Shown here: positions 55,001 to 64,000 of the stretch, piece after piece | Layout: each line of letters starts with the position of its first letter | Position numbering within the stretch: position 1 is the stretch's first letter | Source of the DNA: Fragum whitleyi | Lineage: Eukaryota > Mollusca > Bivalvia > Cardiida > Cardiidae | Length of the DNA: 64,000 bases | Direction of reading: 5' to 3' | Assembly (NCBI GenBank): GCA_948146395.1 | Contig: OX411549.1 | Span: forward strand, 39,576,767-39,640,766 | Translations under genes and position numbers: made by a program | Notes under the pieces: model-generated | Seen by the model: only the letters and a program-made list of their open reading frames with translations | What the model was told of the DNA's origin: nothing | Databases searched by the model: none

Positions 55001-58000
55001 TTTTTTTACTGTGTATATAAGCAAGGTTAAAGTCTTTGGTAAAAGAATTTCGGTTAAAGTATTTCTAAGTTCATAAAAGGTCAAGGACAAATTATCAAGG
55101 ACCTTGATCTCTCACAAAAGCCTATCACCTAATGAGTATGTATATGAAGTAATGATGTCCCTAGGTTAAAGCATTCAGAAAATATAAGCAAGGTTAAAGT
55201 TTTTGGTTAAAGTTTACAGTAAAAGTTTTTCTTAGTCCACAAATGGTAAAGGTCAAGGTCAAATTGTGAAGGACCTTGGTCTCTGGTGAAAGCCTATCAC
55301 CTGGTGAGTAAATATATGAAGCTATGATGTCCCTAGGTTAGAGCATTAAAAAAAATATATACAAGGTTAAAGTTTTTGGTTAAAGTTTTTTGGTTAAAGT
55401 CCACAAAGGGTCAAGGTCAAGGTCAAATTGTCAAGGACCTTTGTCTTTGGTGAAAGCCTATCACCTAATGAGTGTGCATATGAAGTTATGATGTCTCTAG
55501 TTTAAAGTTTTTTTGGTTAAAGTTTTTGATTAAAGTTTTTGGTTAAAGTTTTTTTGAAAGGGTCAAGGTCACAGTCTAAAGGTCATTTTGACATGGATGT
55601 TGGTCTCAAATGAAAGCCTATGCCCTAATGAGTGTTTCTGTAAAAAATAAAGCCTCTAGGACAAATATTGATAGAAATAAAAAACTTTAACCTAATGCGG
55701 ACGCCGACACCGACGCTGACATCCGAGGGTATGACAATAGCTCTTCTGAGACTTTCGTCCTGGGCAAGCTAATAAAAAATTATATGTCTTTGGGTTAGAT
55801 TTTTCATTAAATTTCGATTTTACAAAGTTATTGTTACATTTTTAGCCGAAATTATACGTCGCACCAAAACTATCGGTACTATGCTTATTTGGCGCCAATC
55901 ACCATGTAATAACCTATTCTACAATATTTGACTTTAAGGTTTATTGTAAAATGTAGGATTCAGAAGTATCAAATGTGAATGTGATTTAAGAAATACAAAA
56001 ATTCACTTATTTTTTCAACCATTCAAAATGACAGCTTTAGTGAACATTTGACGCGACATTGAAATATCCTTTGATTTGCAATATCTTTGTGGAATCGAAT
56101 TTTACAAAAAATCTAACACGAAGACACATGGCTTTCATTTCAAAAATCTTCAGCGGAACGGTTTGGCAGAAACATATCTAAATGTCAGCATAGGTCACCA
56201 GACAAATTTTCAAGAAAAAAGGCAATATTTTCAGTAACTGTACTCCCCATTTAAAACGTTACAATTTATTGTTTTTCTTACATTTATATTTTCATATCAA
56301 TAAAAACAAATTATCAGGCATCTTAATACGAAGCAAATGGCGTTTTTGGGATAAAAATCGGCTTATTATTTCCGTAAATAATGGATAATTACTGATATTG
56401 GTCCCTAAAAAAGGGGTCAGCCCCTTGATGACGTCAACTCTACGCTTTGAAATTCCTTTTTATGACCGAAATATGAAAGCGAGTACTTTAAAGTTCAGTT
56501 TCATCGGATTAGGCATGATTTGAAAACAATTTAAAATTTGGACCTAAAATGGCCCTCTATGTGTCGGCAGTTACCTTAAATAGATATAATTTCATTTTTT
56601 GCAATGATGTGTTGATGAATTAAGTCTGATTGGGGGGCATTATATGCAAAGCAAAATTCAAGGGTTTCGCCCTCAGATTTTACCTTTTGCATATAACTCC
56701 TCCTCCATTAGACCATTGAATTATTTGATAAATAGTAAATCTTACATGTTGTGATTATAAACTGTTTTTCTGTGTGATTCATTTATAAAGATTATCCATT
56801 TAAACATGATTATTTACCAATGATATAAGTGATTCAACATTTCCATTACTTACCCTCCAAGAATGGCCAGGAATGGTCGCTCTGGGTTGTCTAACGCCTT
56901 TGAAAAATATTTCAGTTCTTTCTGCAGTAAAAAACCTGAAGCTTTCTGTGTATGAGCACAACCTACCATTGAGCTGAAATAATTGAAAAATAATATTTTA
57001 TCATACATTTAAAAGATGAAGAGAGTATTTGTTGATTTCATGGAGGTATGAAACTAAAACCTTATATTGTATGAATAACTCCATGAAATCAACAATTGCT
57101 TACTTCATTTCTTATAATTTATTTAATTTCATGAAGCAAAAATGTAAATATTTTTCCAAATGGGACAGATTTCTTTCAGGACTACTTTGTGCGGAAGCTT
57201 ACAAAAAGTTGTGTACTAAAAGTTAATTTCATTGGGGATTGATTGATTGAATGGAGTTTAACGCCGCTTTCAACATTATTTCAGTTATATCCCGGCGGCT
57301 GGAGCACCTAACAATGGATCCCTGGTATTTCTCTCACCAGTACAACCATCACATTCTTTCCTAGCCTCCAGCTACTATCTCACATAGGTCTACGATTATC
57401 AACCCATTGGTGAGAGACAAATAGTCGGAAAGAATGAGTGCCGCCGTCGGGGATCGAACCCGGGACCTCTAGATTGACAGTCCGACGCGCTACCAACTGC
57501 GCTATGACGGCGGCTAATTTCATTGGGGAATAAAACTAATTTTTCAGCCAATCAGAATGCACAAAATTAAATGGAACCAACAACAATTATTTTGGAATAT
57601 GGAAGAAATTAGTTCAGGAAAACATTTGGAGATTTTATTCAATTACCCCATAGCAGGAAATCTATAACAATTTTGAACTTGATAAGTGACTTTGACTTTG
57701 TACATGACCTTGAAAAGGGTGATGAATAAAGACCTACTACATTTTAAACTTCTAGATTGAGCTATGTATTAAGCATATTTTCTTTCTATTCCATTTTGGA
57801 GAATTCTTGGTAGATTGTCAGTTTGTCACTTACTATATTCACCCCAAATACCAAGTTTATTAAACCGGTTATCTATAAACAGATAAAAATGAGGCTGCGC
57901 TGAGTTTTTATCTGTTTTATAGATGAGTATTATAAATTCACTATTTTATGAGTATGAATTTGATATGTTTTTTATAATATTACCTGAATTTTTGCAATCA

Positions 58001-61000
58001 ATGATGGAAATTCCAGATATTTTTGAGGTCAAATTATTCAGCAAAACATATAACTTCATTTATGAATTGATGTTATCAAATGTATTATGACGTCATTTTC
58101 ACAATAATGATATAACATTGCTATTCCTCTTTAGATCATTTGCATAGTTATTCCACTAGTGTAATAACACCCCTGTAATATCAAAATATTCAACGGGTAT
58201 ATTTCACTCCAGTGATGAGGGTCATATCATAAAGTGAGATATCATTACCTGTGTGCTCTGTGGGCGGTACCAAAAGCATCATTAACATAGACATCACCAA
58301 GCTTAGTCAGAGATGCGCGGAATTTTTCTACATCTTCTTTGGAAGCTTTAACCTGCAAATACAGAGATTGAAGAATACAATTCTTGAATTCAGGGAATTT
58401 TGAAATATTTTTACGGAGAGCCTGAGAGAAATAAAACTCATTTCTCAAACAGCCACTCTTGTTTTCTATGACAGCCATTAGAGATATCCTTGTGTAACAA
58501 ATACAAATGTAAAGGATCACTTTTAAAAATACTTCACTTTTACATAACATTATATAAACAAATGTTTACGAGGTATTTGTATTATGCTGAACTGAAAATG
58601 CCTTTCTATGCACAAATCTGTAGTACAAGAACGTTAAAGAAAAAACAATTTATTATTTGAGATAAGCTTGCATTAACCTTGAACAGATTTCAACTCTAGA
58701 CCAGGTTAAGGTCAGATTTCCTAGAAAAAGATAAATATATGTATTTATATCAGTCTGTTGCTGTTGCTCATTTTAATTCTTAACCTTTTCCTGTTTTACA
58801 AAATTTTGGACCTGTCCAAATTCAAAGGTTTTGCAGACGAAAATTTAAAGTGATTTAATTTGAAAAATAACCATTCACTGCATTCAGTAGGGTAGAAAAT
58901 AGTGTGGAAAAAGAAGAAATTGCTTGTCAGAAGCAATTTCTTCTTTTTTCACAATGTTTTCTCAATAGTAAAATCACAGGCACGTAAAAAGCAGGGATTA
59001 AACAGCAAAGGCTTAAGTTAATTCTGTGTTCCTCTTTTAAAATTTGCAAATTGCAATACATTCTGTTTACTTAATATATACATCCTCAACACATCAAAAT
59101 CCAGGTTTTCACTTGATTTTTCCTAAACTATCACAGAATAATTTGGAATCCAAGTGCACCCTTCAGCGATGGGATTCACCTTTTAGAGATTGGAGCCTTA
59201 CTATTCAGCAGAGTATTACCAGAAAAGGGTTATAAACTCTTGTCTTCCTTAACGCGAAATATTCCTGTTAAAACATGGCATAGAAAAAGATCAGCCTGTA
59301 TTTTTGTGCAGGCTGATCTTAATCTATACCATCTGACATACCTTTTCAAACCAGAAAAGTTTGAAAATTGCTTTTAAAAAATGAATAGAGTAAAATGTGT
59401 ATTAAGCGACCACTCATAGGACCAACAAAAATGCAGTTGTTACGGAGAATAGTCAGTTAGTACAAGTTTTGATTACAAATAAGAAACTTAATTTTTATTG
59501 AATGTATATAACGCAAACACAGTATTGTGACTTGTGATTACAGTACCTTTGTATACAATTGACGAGTCAAAATAGCAAATTGTACTTATATACTATTGCC
59601 AATTTCTCAGTAATCCTTAGTTGTGTAAACATATTAGACTTGCTCAATTAAAGACGATTCTATTGACTTTGTACAACATAGAATTAAAAACAATTATTTT
59701 CAGAGCAAAAATTTTGACTTTTTAAGATACATCAATTTATTTTTGAATGTGAATGCGTAATTCTTAATAACCTTGACCGTGACAATTGACCTTAACAGTC
59801 AGATGACCTTGACCTTCAAGGTTATAGATTGTTTAGGAGGAACCTTCATGCCAACATTAACATTGTCACCTGAAAAGTGTTAATGTGATGGCAAATTGTT
59901 TAGTTTGCAGCTCAAGTTTTGAGACAGATAGGCAGACAGAGAGACAGACACTGGTAAAACAAAATACCCCTAATCTATCAATGTGGGGTAATGAAAAATA
60001 GATAGTTATTTAGTACTTACAATTATCATTCTAGACTCAGGAATTCTATTGAATGCGAAGTCTGGGCAGACTTAGGTCAATTCTCTTTTCTTTACTCAGG
60101 GGCGTTGAAATACGCATTTTCTCAACTTGTCCCTGGACAAGTAAAACATGATTTTCTTCTTGTCTAAGATCAACATTACCTTGTCCACAAAAAAAGAGAA
60201 TAGATGAATAAGAGTAATTATTGTTTTAGAGAAGTAAATGCTTGAACCCAATATTTTCTTCCTTTTGATACAAACATTTGGCTAATTAATCTCTTACCTC
60301 TATCAAGTACCATTCCAAGACTTATCCTCAGTTTACTTGTTCATGGACAAATGGCATAGAAAGATGTACTTGCTGGCAGGTAGAAAAAACTGTATTGTAC
60401 AAGTCAGGCATAGGAATTCCACACCCCCTGCACTACTCATACAGTCCCCTTTTGCCTGACAGCCCACATTTAAACAATCCATACCTTTTTGCCATCAGCA
60501 TCAACACCTTTCCCTTCCTCTTCAAGGTGGAACCTGAGATTTTCCAGTAAAATGACTGATCCTGGAGCCGGGTCAGCACAGGCTTTTTCAACATCATCTC
60601 CTACACAGTCTTTCAGGAATGTTACTGGTCTGAATTGAAGTATGGTACAATGCAGCGTTTGTGAAAAGTATTCAAGTACCCGCGTACATATATCTGATAG
60701 GGTAACATTGCTAACAGGGTCCTGAATCTTTTTACTTTTACCCCCACTATTGTATAAGCACTATGTACCTTTCGGAATCAACTTCCGAATAGAAGTGAAG
60801 TTTGAAACAGTCTTCGATTCTTTTGCAGAGTTGATTTCCTGAAGATGGCCATTCAGACTTACATCAGATAGTTTTGAGAGTCCTTGCTACTTATATACAA
60901 GTAACAGACTAGCAACACCAGTGTCCCTTAAAACCATGTGGCTATTTGAATATTTAAACCTTCTTTTTTCAAAATTCTGAATCTTGTTACGATTTAGATG

Positions 61001-63168
61001 ATGAAATAAATAAACAGAAATCATCGGATACTCGGGTACAAAATTTCTAGTCCTACCATCTCTATTCAAGAAACAGGCATCTCTTCTTTCTGACCTCTGT
61101 TTATATTTTATTATACTTTTTTTTTCTCATATGGCCCAGTTTTTCGTATTACCTATCCTTCCAATTATTTTGTACCTCTAAAAATATAGCAGCAAAGGAA
61201 GAAATTGCTGGTTCCAAGAATCTATCCTCTTCCAACAATACTTTCTTGGATATTTATATTTCAAATTATACTTCACTTTCATTTTTTGTCAGCAGTCAAT
61301 TTTTTTTGAAGAATTGGAAAGGGTTGATCAAGTTCAAAGGATAATTAATACTTGTTTTTAACATAGTTACACAACAGGGTTTGGCACTAAGAGGAGTCAA
61401 GTCCTAGTTTTTGAAGTAAAACAACTTTCTTTGGGGGAGAAATATGGAAAAGAAGAAATTGCTCGTAACAAGCAATTTCTTTTTATTTCCATAATGCTCT
61501 CCCGTTATCAAAACTCAGACTCCTTACTTTGAGCAGGGACTCCTTGATTTCAAAAGTTGGGAATCCATAGGTTGATTGATTGAATGGAGTTATACGCCGC
61601 TTTCAACATTTTTTCAGTTATATCGCGACGGCTGGAGCACCTAACAATTGATTCCTGGTTTTTCCCTCACCAGTACAACCATCACATCCTTTCCTAGCCT
61701 CCAGCTACTATCTCACATAGGTCCATGATTATCAACACATTGGTGAGAGACAAATGGTCGGAAAGAATGAGTGCCACCATGGGGGATAAAACAGAAATCC
61801 ATAGGATTCATAACTCATAGAGGTTAGTGTCAATCCCTGCACAATGTACTTACTTAGCCAGTTTTTCCTCAAGAACAGCTTTCACTGGTTCCATTGAGTA
61901 TTTGTCTTGTTTTCTCCCATCTGGCCTGCCCAAATGGCTCATTAGCACAACAGCCTTTGCTCCCTGGTCTAAAGCATGTTTCACTGTAGGAAGAGCAGCA
62001 TCAATTCTACAAAACATAAAAAAATAACAAGCAGGGCTTGTGTTTGACCCTTAACCAGGGTTTTGACCCTAAAAAATCTAATAATATCTTATTTTGACCC
62101 TTAGAAATATCTTCCAAGGGGGTCATTGTGACCCCCTTGAGATTAATTTCTAAGGGGTCAAAACTTTTTAAAATGCATATGATATACTATCTAAATTTTT
62201 ACAAATAAATTGCTTACTTAATATCTTTAATAGAAAAGGTCAAATGACTCTTGAACCTATTAAATTCTTACTCATGATGAGCTCTTTCTGGTTGTTGACC
62301 TTTTGAAATCTGTTTTGACCCCTAGAATTTAATGGTTAAAGGATCAATGACTCCCTAATTACGAACACTAGTAAGAGCCTTGAACAAGGTCATCATATGA
62401 TTTTCATTAATGAGAGTCAGCATATTAAAATTTGATGCATGTTTTATAGTGCCATTGATACAGTAGCCATTTGTGATAAGGGTCAATTTCACTTAATTTT
62501 TGATCATTTACAAAATTCGCAGTTATTTATTATTAAGATCCTTACTGCCAATTTTAATTCTGCCAAATATTTATACAATGATCTGCATCCAAATTAAGGA
62601 ACAATAAATATCAAAATACTTGTCACAGTATTTTATCTAACAAGTTGGGATTATAAAAATGAGTTCACACAGCCTGTGATTGGTGGAAAATATAATTTTT
62701 CCTTTTAAGCTCAGTAAATTTGTATGGTTTGTATTGTAATTTGGTTGGTCTTTATGATTGATTGATTGATTGAATGGAGTTTTATGCCACTTTCAACATT
62801 TTTTCAGTTATATTGAGGCGGCTGGAGCACCAAACAATTGATTTCTGGTATTTCTCTCACCAGTAAAACCATAACATCTCACATAGGTCTGCGGTTATCA
62901 ACCCTTTGGTGAGAGACAATAGTCAAAAAGAATGAGTGCCGCCATCGGGGATCAAACCCTGGACCTTCAGATTGACAGTCTGGCGTGTTACCAACTGCGC
63001 TATACTGGTCTTTATGACTTTATCAGCTTATATATAAGTTAAAGGCAATCTGAAGGCTTTTAGGTGAACAAGAAAAGGAATACACAAGAAAATAAACAGA
63101 CAAAAACAATCTCATACCTCTGTGTATTAGTGATCTTTCCATCTTTCATTGGAACATTGAAATCGACT
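43049..63168 (-). CDS. PGK1: Phosphoglycerate kinase, eleven exons, N-terminal exon(s) beyond the window
   Basis: Exons in coding order: 63168-63118, 62006-61854, 60629-60485, 58352-58249, 56973-56854, 51467-51353, 50964-50785, 49827-49751, 47991-47891, 44572-44474, 43089-43049. They join to 1186 nt: one base finishing a codon, 394 codons and a TAA stop. With about 22 missing residues this gives the usual length of about 416. Visible hallmarks: VDFNVP at the substrate site, [16 protein letters not shown] and the Arg of GTAHRAHSS for 3-phosphoglycerate. For nucleotide binding there are [39 protein letters not shown] and [13 protein letters not shown]. The cytosolic glycolytic enzyme moves phosphate from 1,3-bisphosphoglycerate to ADP. 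No active-site loss is seen. The largest intron (51468-56853) is mostly a nested transposon stack. Confidence 0.96.
43120..43190. repeat. Short palindromic repeat, family G
   Basis: CAGTTGTAACTGCCTATA and TATAGGCAGTTACATCTG, between GCTCAGCACG and GCACTGAGTC. It lies about 30 bases from the last PGK exon. Confidence 0.78.
43225..44235. repeat. Fragments of dispersed repeat D in a PGK intron
   Basis: 43225-43345 shares GTGAAAATATAGCTTTAATTG text with repeat D. 44160-44235 shares TGATAATCTACC and AAAGCATTAAAG. The sequence between has no recognised feature. Confidence 0.5.
44474..44572 (-). CDS. PGK1: PGK exon 10 of those visible
   Basis: It encodes [20 protein letters not shown] and [19 protein letters not shown] and STGGGASLE are nucleotide-binding loops. 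The acceptor ATTAAAG has a poor pyrimidine tract. The donor is GAAG|GTACTA. Confidence 0.93.
44776..47373. mobile_element. TTAA MITE, family I, split by a CACTA-like element
   Basis: Left part 44776-44892 (after TTAA), right part 47251-47373 (before TTAA 47374-47377). Together they match the uninterrupted family I copy at 50536-50769 taken in reverse. The break falls exactly at the ends of the CACTA-like element. Confidence 0.85.
44893..47250. mobile_element. CACTA-like non-autonomous transposon, motif-dense
   Basis: Ends CACTACTGCAA and TTGCAGTAGTG; 3-base duplication AAT (44890-44892, 47251-47253). An empty paralogue (50536-50769) has a single AAT at that point. CACTA ends and a 3-base duplication define the EnSpm/CACTA type. 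Most of the 2358 bases are permuted words TAATGGCCATTAA, ATGCCCATTAA and CCATGAA. A different stretch of about 450 bases lies at 46105-46560. No transposase. Confidence 0.82.
47393..47880. other. PGK intron, nothing recognised
   Basis: AT-rich intron sequence; no repeat ends or coding frames are supported. Confidence 0.4.
47891..47991 (-). CDS. PGK1: PGK exon 9 of those visible
   Basis: It encodes [20 protein letters not shown] and then [18 protein letters not shown] holds the Glu that contacts the nucleotide ribose. The acceptor is TTCCAG and the donor is AATTG|GTAAGA. Confidence 0.94.
48497..48560. repeat. Short palindromic repeat, family N, copy 4
   Basis: TACTCATTTGAATTGTCTC and GATAATTCAAATGAGTA inverted pair, between ATGTTG and CATCATG. 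Confidence 0.7.
48750..49436. mobile_element. TTAA MITE, family I, split by a HINE-like element
   Basis: TTAA at 48746-48749; left part to 48862; right part 49323-49436 with GTCCAGCATGACAAGAG. The reverse family C element lies between. Confidence 0.68.
48863..49322 (-). mobile_element. HINE-like element, family C, copy 2, reverse
   Basis: In reverse it starts TATACCCCCGCATC, continues with GTCTGTCTGTCC text and repeated TCAAGGTCA words, and ends with the hairpin GTGTTT/AAACAC-type and CATCTTG next to a T-run. Confidence 0.68.
49751..49827 (-). CDS. PGK1: PGK exon 8 of those visible
   Basis: It encodes [20 protein letters not shown] and TIVWNG, the conserved IVWNGP turn. The donor is AATGG|GTAAGT. 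Confidence 0.94.
50536..50769. mobile_element. TTAA MITE, family I, intact copy
   Basis: Ends CCCTTGTCATGCTGAACC and GATTCAGCATGACAAGGG; flanks TTAA (50532-50535) and CTAA. The centre has the palindrome TGCACATATGTGCA. It serves as the empty-site reference for the CACTA-like insertion. Confidence 0.78.
50785..50964 (-). CDS. PGK1: PGK exon 7 of those visible
   Basis: Sixty whole codons, [20 protein letters not shown] to SGIPAGFM, with both ends in phase 0. The acceptor is TTATAG and the donor is TTATG|GTATGT. Confidence 0.94.
51353..51467 (-). CDS. PGK1: PGK exon 6 of those visible
   Basis: It encodes [20 protein letters not shown], then [18 protein letters not shown]. The two Lys of AKVADK contact nucleotide phosphates in the family. 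The donor is ATGGAG|GTATAT. Confidence 0.94.
51880..51945. repeat. Short palindromic repeat, family G
   Basis: GTTGTAAGTGCCTATA and TATAGGCACTTATAAT inverted pair, followed by GCACTGACTC. Confidence 0.72.
52025..52078 (-). repeat. tRNA-like sequence, decayed
   Basis: On minus it reads GCCAGGATAGCTCAGTCGGT, with box A-like text. Box B is not convincing. Probably a SINE head. Confidence 0.4.
53412..55013 (+). mobile_element. Tc1-family DD34E transposon, nearly intact
   Basis: Inverted ends CACAGTCAAAAAAGTG... and ...CTTTTTTTACTGTG, both continuing into GCACCCCT, with TA on each side. It is 1602 bases long with one transposase frame. Other units of the host repeat give the empty site GAAAATATAAGCAAGG. 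Confidence 0.9.
53675..54700 (+). pseudogene. Tc1 transposase with one in-frame stop
   Basis: A chain of 341 codons starting at ATG 53675 and ending at TGA 54698-54700. Helix-turn-helix at residues about 8-45 ([20 protein letters not shown]), GRPRKT hook at 58-63, a second helix-turn-helix at about 80-115. The catalytic triad is D151 (HWSDES), D243 (LDDNARPH) and E278 (LNPLEHVWD). There are 34 residues between the last two, as in Tc1 proper. The only defect I see is TGA at 54425-54427 (codon 251), probably a CGA-to-TGA change, between D243 and E278. Length is normal for Tc1 (about 340). A very recent insertion. Confidence 0.92.
56854..56973 (-). CDS. PGK1: PGK exon 5 of those visible
   Basis: It encodes [20 protein letters not shown], then [20 protein letters not shown], the hinge into the nucleotide-binding lobe. 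The donor is GGAGG|GTAAGT and the acceptor is TTTCAG. Confidence 0.94.
57239..57514 (-). mobile_element. tRNA-derived SINE, best preserved copy
   Basis: Target duplication TAATTTCATTGGGGA at 57224-57238 and 57515-57529. In reverse the head has matching 7-base acceptor arms GCCGCCG/CGGCGGC, box A TAGCGCAGTTGG and box B GGTTCGATCCC. Then come a body and a tail ending CATTCAATCAATCAATC. Confidence 0.88.
57530..58248. other. PGK intron, nothing recognised
   Basis: AT-rich intron sequence. A weak inverted pair around ATCTATAAACAGATAAAAAT lies at 57870-57930; otherwise nothing supported. Confidence 0.4.
58249..58352 (-). CDS. PGK1: PGK exon 4 of those visible
   Basis: It encodes [19 protein letters not shown] and then [15 protein letters not shown], the conserved [10 protein letters not shown] block. 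It ends two bases into a Ser codon. The donor is CACAG|GTAATG. Confidence 0.94.
58784..59012. mobile_element. TTAA MITE, family H, copy 4
   Basis: TTAA at 58780-58783 and 59013-59016, CCTTTTCCTGTTTTAC and AACAGCAAAGGC ends, internal GAAATTGCTTGTCAGAAGCA hairpin. Confidence 0.75.
59017..60480. other. PGK intron with repeat debris
   Basis: About 59260-59360 resembles the right half of family I (TGTGCAGGCTGATCTT). 59395-59460 resembles the 22005 tandem unit. 59755-60000 carries TGACCTTGACC and GACAGA words of family C. No ends found. Confidence 0.45.
60485..60629 (-). CDS. PGK1: PGK exon 3 of those visible
   Basis: It encodes [20 protein letters not shown] and then [19 protein letters not shown] to DGKK. 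The LRFH Arg is a conserved substrate contact. The acceptor is TTCAG and the donor is AAAAG|GTATGG. Confidence 0.94.
61571..61795 (-). mobile_element. tRNA-derived SINE, head truncated
   Basis: Flanked by AATCCATAGG on both sides. Body and tail (GTTGATTGATTGAATGG) are present, but the tRNA-like head is cut short at the 5' end. Confidence 0.75.
61854..62006 (-). CDS. PGK1: PGK exon 2 of those visible
   Basis: It encodes [20 protein letters not shown], then [17 protein letters not shown] to KLAK. SHLGRP carries the His and Arg that bind the substrate phosphate. The donor is GCTAA|GTAAGT. Confidence 0.94.
62007..62745. other. PGK intron, GACCC-rich start
   Basis: 62030-62350 has scattered TTTGACCCTTA/GGGGTCAAA words that can pair with each other, similar to about 43430-43500. 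No ends or coding frame. Confidence 0.4.
62758..63005 (-). mobile_element. tRNA-derived SINE
   Basis: Target duplication TGGTCTTTATGA at 62746-62757 and 63006-63017. Full head (box B-like GGGTTTGATCCCC in reverse), body shortened in the middle, and a GATTGATTGATTGAATGG tail. Confidence 0.82.
63118..63168 (-). CDS. PGK1: PGK exon 1 of those visible
   Basis: It encodes [16 protein letters not shown] and part of the next Arg codon, including the Asp and Asn of the 3-phosphoglycerate site. The acceptor is TTACAG and the donor is CAGAG|GTATGA. The start codon exon lies beyond 64000 or is hidden upstream. Confidence 0.94.
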
Positions 63169-63309
63169 CTGTAAATGAATACAAAATAATTATAGATATA
63201 TTGTGAATACATTGACGGGCAGGTCCTCCTCGAAACATGTACAAGATCTAAGATCTATCTACCCATGAAGTTTCATGATCATAGCTCCTTTACTTTCAGA
63301 GGTATGCTC

Positions 63310-64000
63310 CAGACAAATATGGAATTGGCAAAAATATATTGGCATGGATAACGGATTTCCTAACAAACAGAACTCAAGCTGTATTGCTTAACAGAAAAAA
63401 GCCAGATAAAATAAGGGTTCAGAGTGGAGTCCCACAGAGAAGTGTCTTAGGACCATAACTCTTCCTTATTTATATCAACGATCTTCCTGAATTGGCAAAA
63501 ACTACAATACAGTTATTTGCTGATGCAGGTGGCTGATGACACCAAAACATATTCTGTTATACTAAATGAGGAAAATGCAGCTAAACTTCAACAGACAACA
63601 GACATTTTCTACAAGTGGAGCAAAGACTGGGAACTAGATTTTAATGTTGTGAAATGCAAACATCTGCATAAAGGGAAATCAAATCCTGACAATACCTATG
63701 AGATCATGGACAACAAAGACGTATACACCACAATAAAGAAAGTAAAAGAGCAACTAAACTTCAGTAGCCATATCTCAAATAAGGTCAAAATTGCAAACAA
63801 AAACCTCGGAATCATAAAAAAAAACATTCACATTGCTAGATAAAGCAATATTTCTCAACCTGTATAAATCAATTTTTAGACCACACTTAGAATACGCTAG
63901 CCGTGTTTGGTCTCCATTACTATTGAAACATCAAAATTTAATATCTATAGAGAATGTGCAGAGAAGAGCTACAAAAGCTATACCATCTTTAAGAAACCTC
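63310..64000 (+). pseudogene. LINE reverse transcriptase fragment, broken
   Basis: Frames read YGIGKNILAWITDFLTNRTQ, then SGVPQRSVLGP, a stop, LFLIYINDLPELAK and LFAD. After a frame change they continue VADDTKTYSVILNEENAAKL, then FRPHLEYASRVWSPLL to the window edge. GVPQ-SVLGP, FADD and HLEYA are non-LTR reverse transcriptase landmarks. Stops and a frame change in the FADD catalytic region show it is dead. It lies antisense to PGK, probably in its first intron. Confidence 0.8.

Larger units (their letters stand above)
52848..55772 (-). mobile_element. HINE-like element, family E, reverse, holding Tc1
   Basis: In reverse it starts TTAGCTTGCCCAGG and carries about six units of roughly 150 bases (AGCAAGGTTAAAG, AAGGTCAAGGTCAA, GAAAGCCTATCACCT). 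It ends GGGCGAGCTA, then the perfect 16-base palindrome GTTGTCCGCGGACAAC and TCTTG. Tc1 interrupts one unit at 53412. Confidence 0.72.
52385..56575. mobile_element. TTAA element M, 4.2 kb including nested insertions
   Basis: Ends GGTAACTGCGGACA and TGTCGGCAGTTACC; TTAA at 52381-52384 and 56576-56579. The end regions are long imperfect inverted repeats (for example AGGGGGCCAACCCCTTTT against AAAAAAGGGGTCAGCCCCTT). It holds family E and, inside that, Tc1. Without insertions it is about 1.3 kb. It accounts for most of the largest PGK intron. Confidence 0.75.

Noticed and set aside
57440..57514. A possible genuine tRNA gene on minus
   Set aside because: Acceptor arms pair well, but the anticodon arm does not. 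The sequence continues into the SINE body and tail with its own target duplication.
63517..63843. A 108-residue frame as a separate small gene
   Set aside because: It is the middle of the broken reverse transcriptase (ADDTK after a frame change), not an independent gene.

Overview
This window is animal nuclear DNA, most likely from a bivalve mollusc. The grounds are AT-rich sequence, split genes with GT-AG introns, no operons, and very dense repeats of kinds I associate with bivalve genomes: tRNA-derived SINEs with a (TCAA)n-type tail, and 'tagctccactgg' or 'atgcccccg' elements carrying GTCC microsatellites. The species call is inference.

Two conserved protein genes run towards each other. 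The first is a plus-strand TMEM165/GDT1-family gene (Golgi Mn2+/Ca2+ transporter). It has six exons at 11806-31741 and lacks only its 5' exon(s). The second is a minus-strand phosphoglycerate kinase gene. It has eleven exons at 63168-43049 and lacks about 22 N-terminal residues. Both reading frames join without error across every GT-AG junction I placed. The products belong to unrelated pathways: Golgi ion homeostasis and glycolysis.

Almost everything else is mobile DNA.
1-11800: two rolling-circle-type (HINE-like) elements, one degenerate copy, a pogo-like TA element, a 3.06-kb insertion with 472-bp terminal direct repeats that splits an old endonuclease fragment, and a fold-back element with SINE-like heads.
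11806-31741 (TMEM165 introns): a duplicated piece of exon, a motif-dense TIR element, several TTAA-flanked MITEs, a SINE whose target duplication copied a splice acceptor, and an antisense CR1/L2-type LINE. That LINE carries a nested HINE-like element with about 14 units of a 145-bp repeat.
31742-43048 (between the genes): MITEs, SINEs, a hAT-like element and a 22-bp repeat array.
43049-63168 (PGK introns): a 2.36-kb CACTA-like element whose exact ends are shown by an empty paralogue, and a three-deep nest of a Tc1 transposon inside a HINE-like element inside a TTAA element.
63310-64000: a broken reverse transcriptase fragment.

The most useful observations concern insertions dated or bounded by paralogous empty sites inside the same window, and a shared end structure across five otherwise unrelated HINE-like repeat families. 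I found no new coding system. The candidate novelties are the repeat families and their insertion histories.
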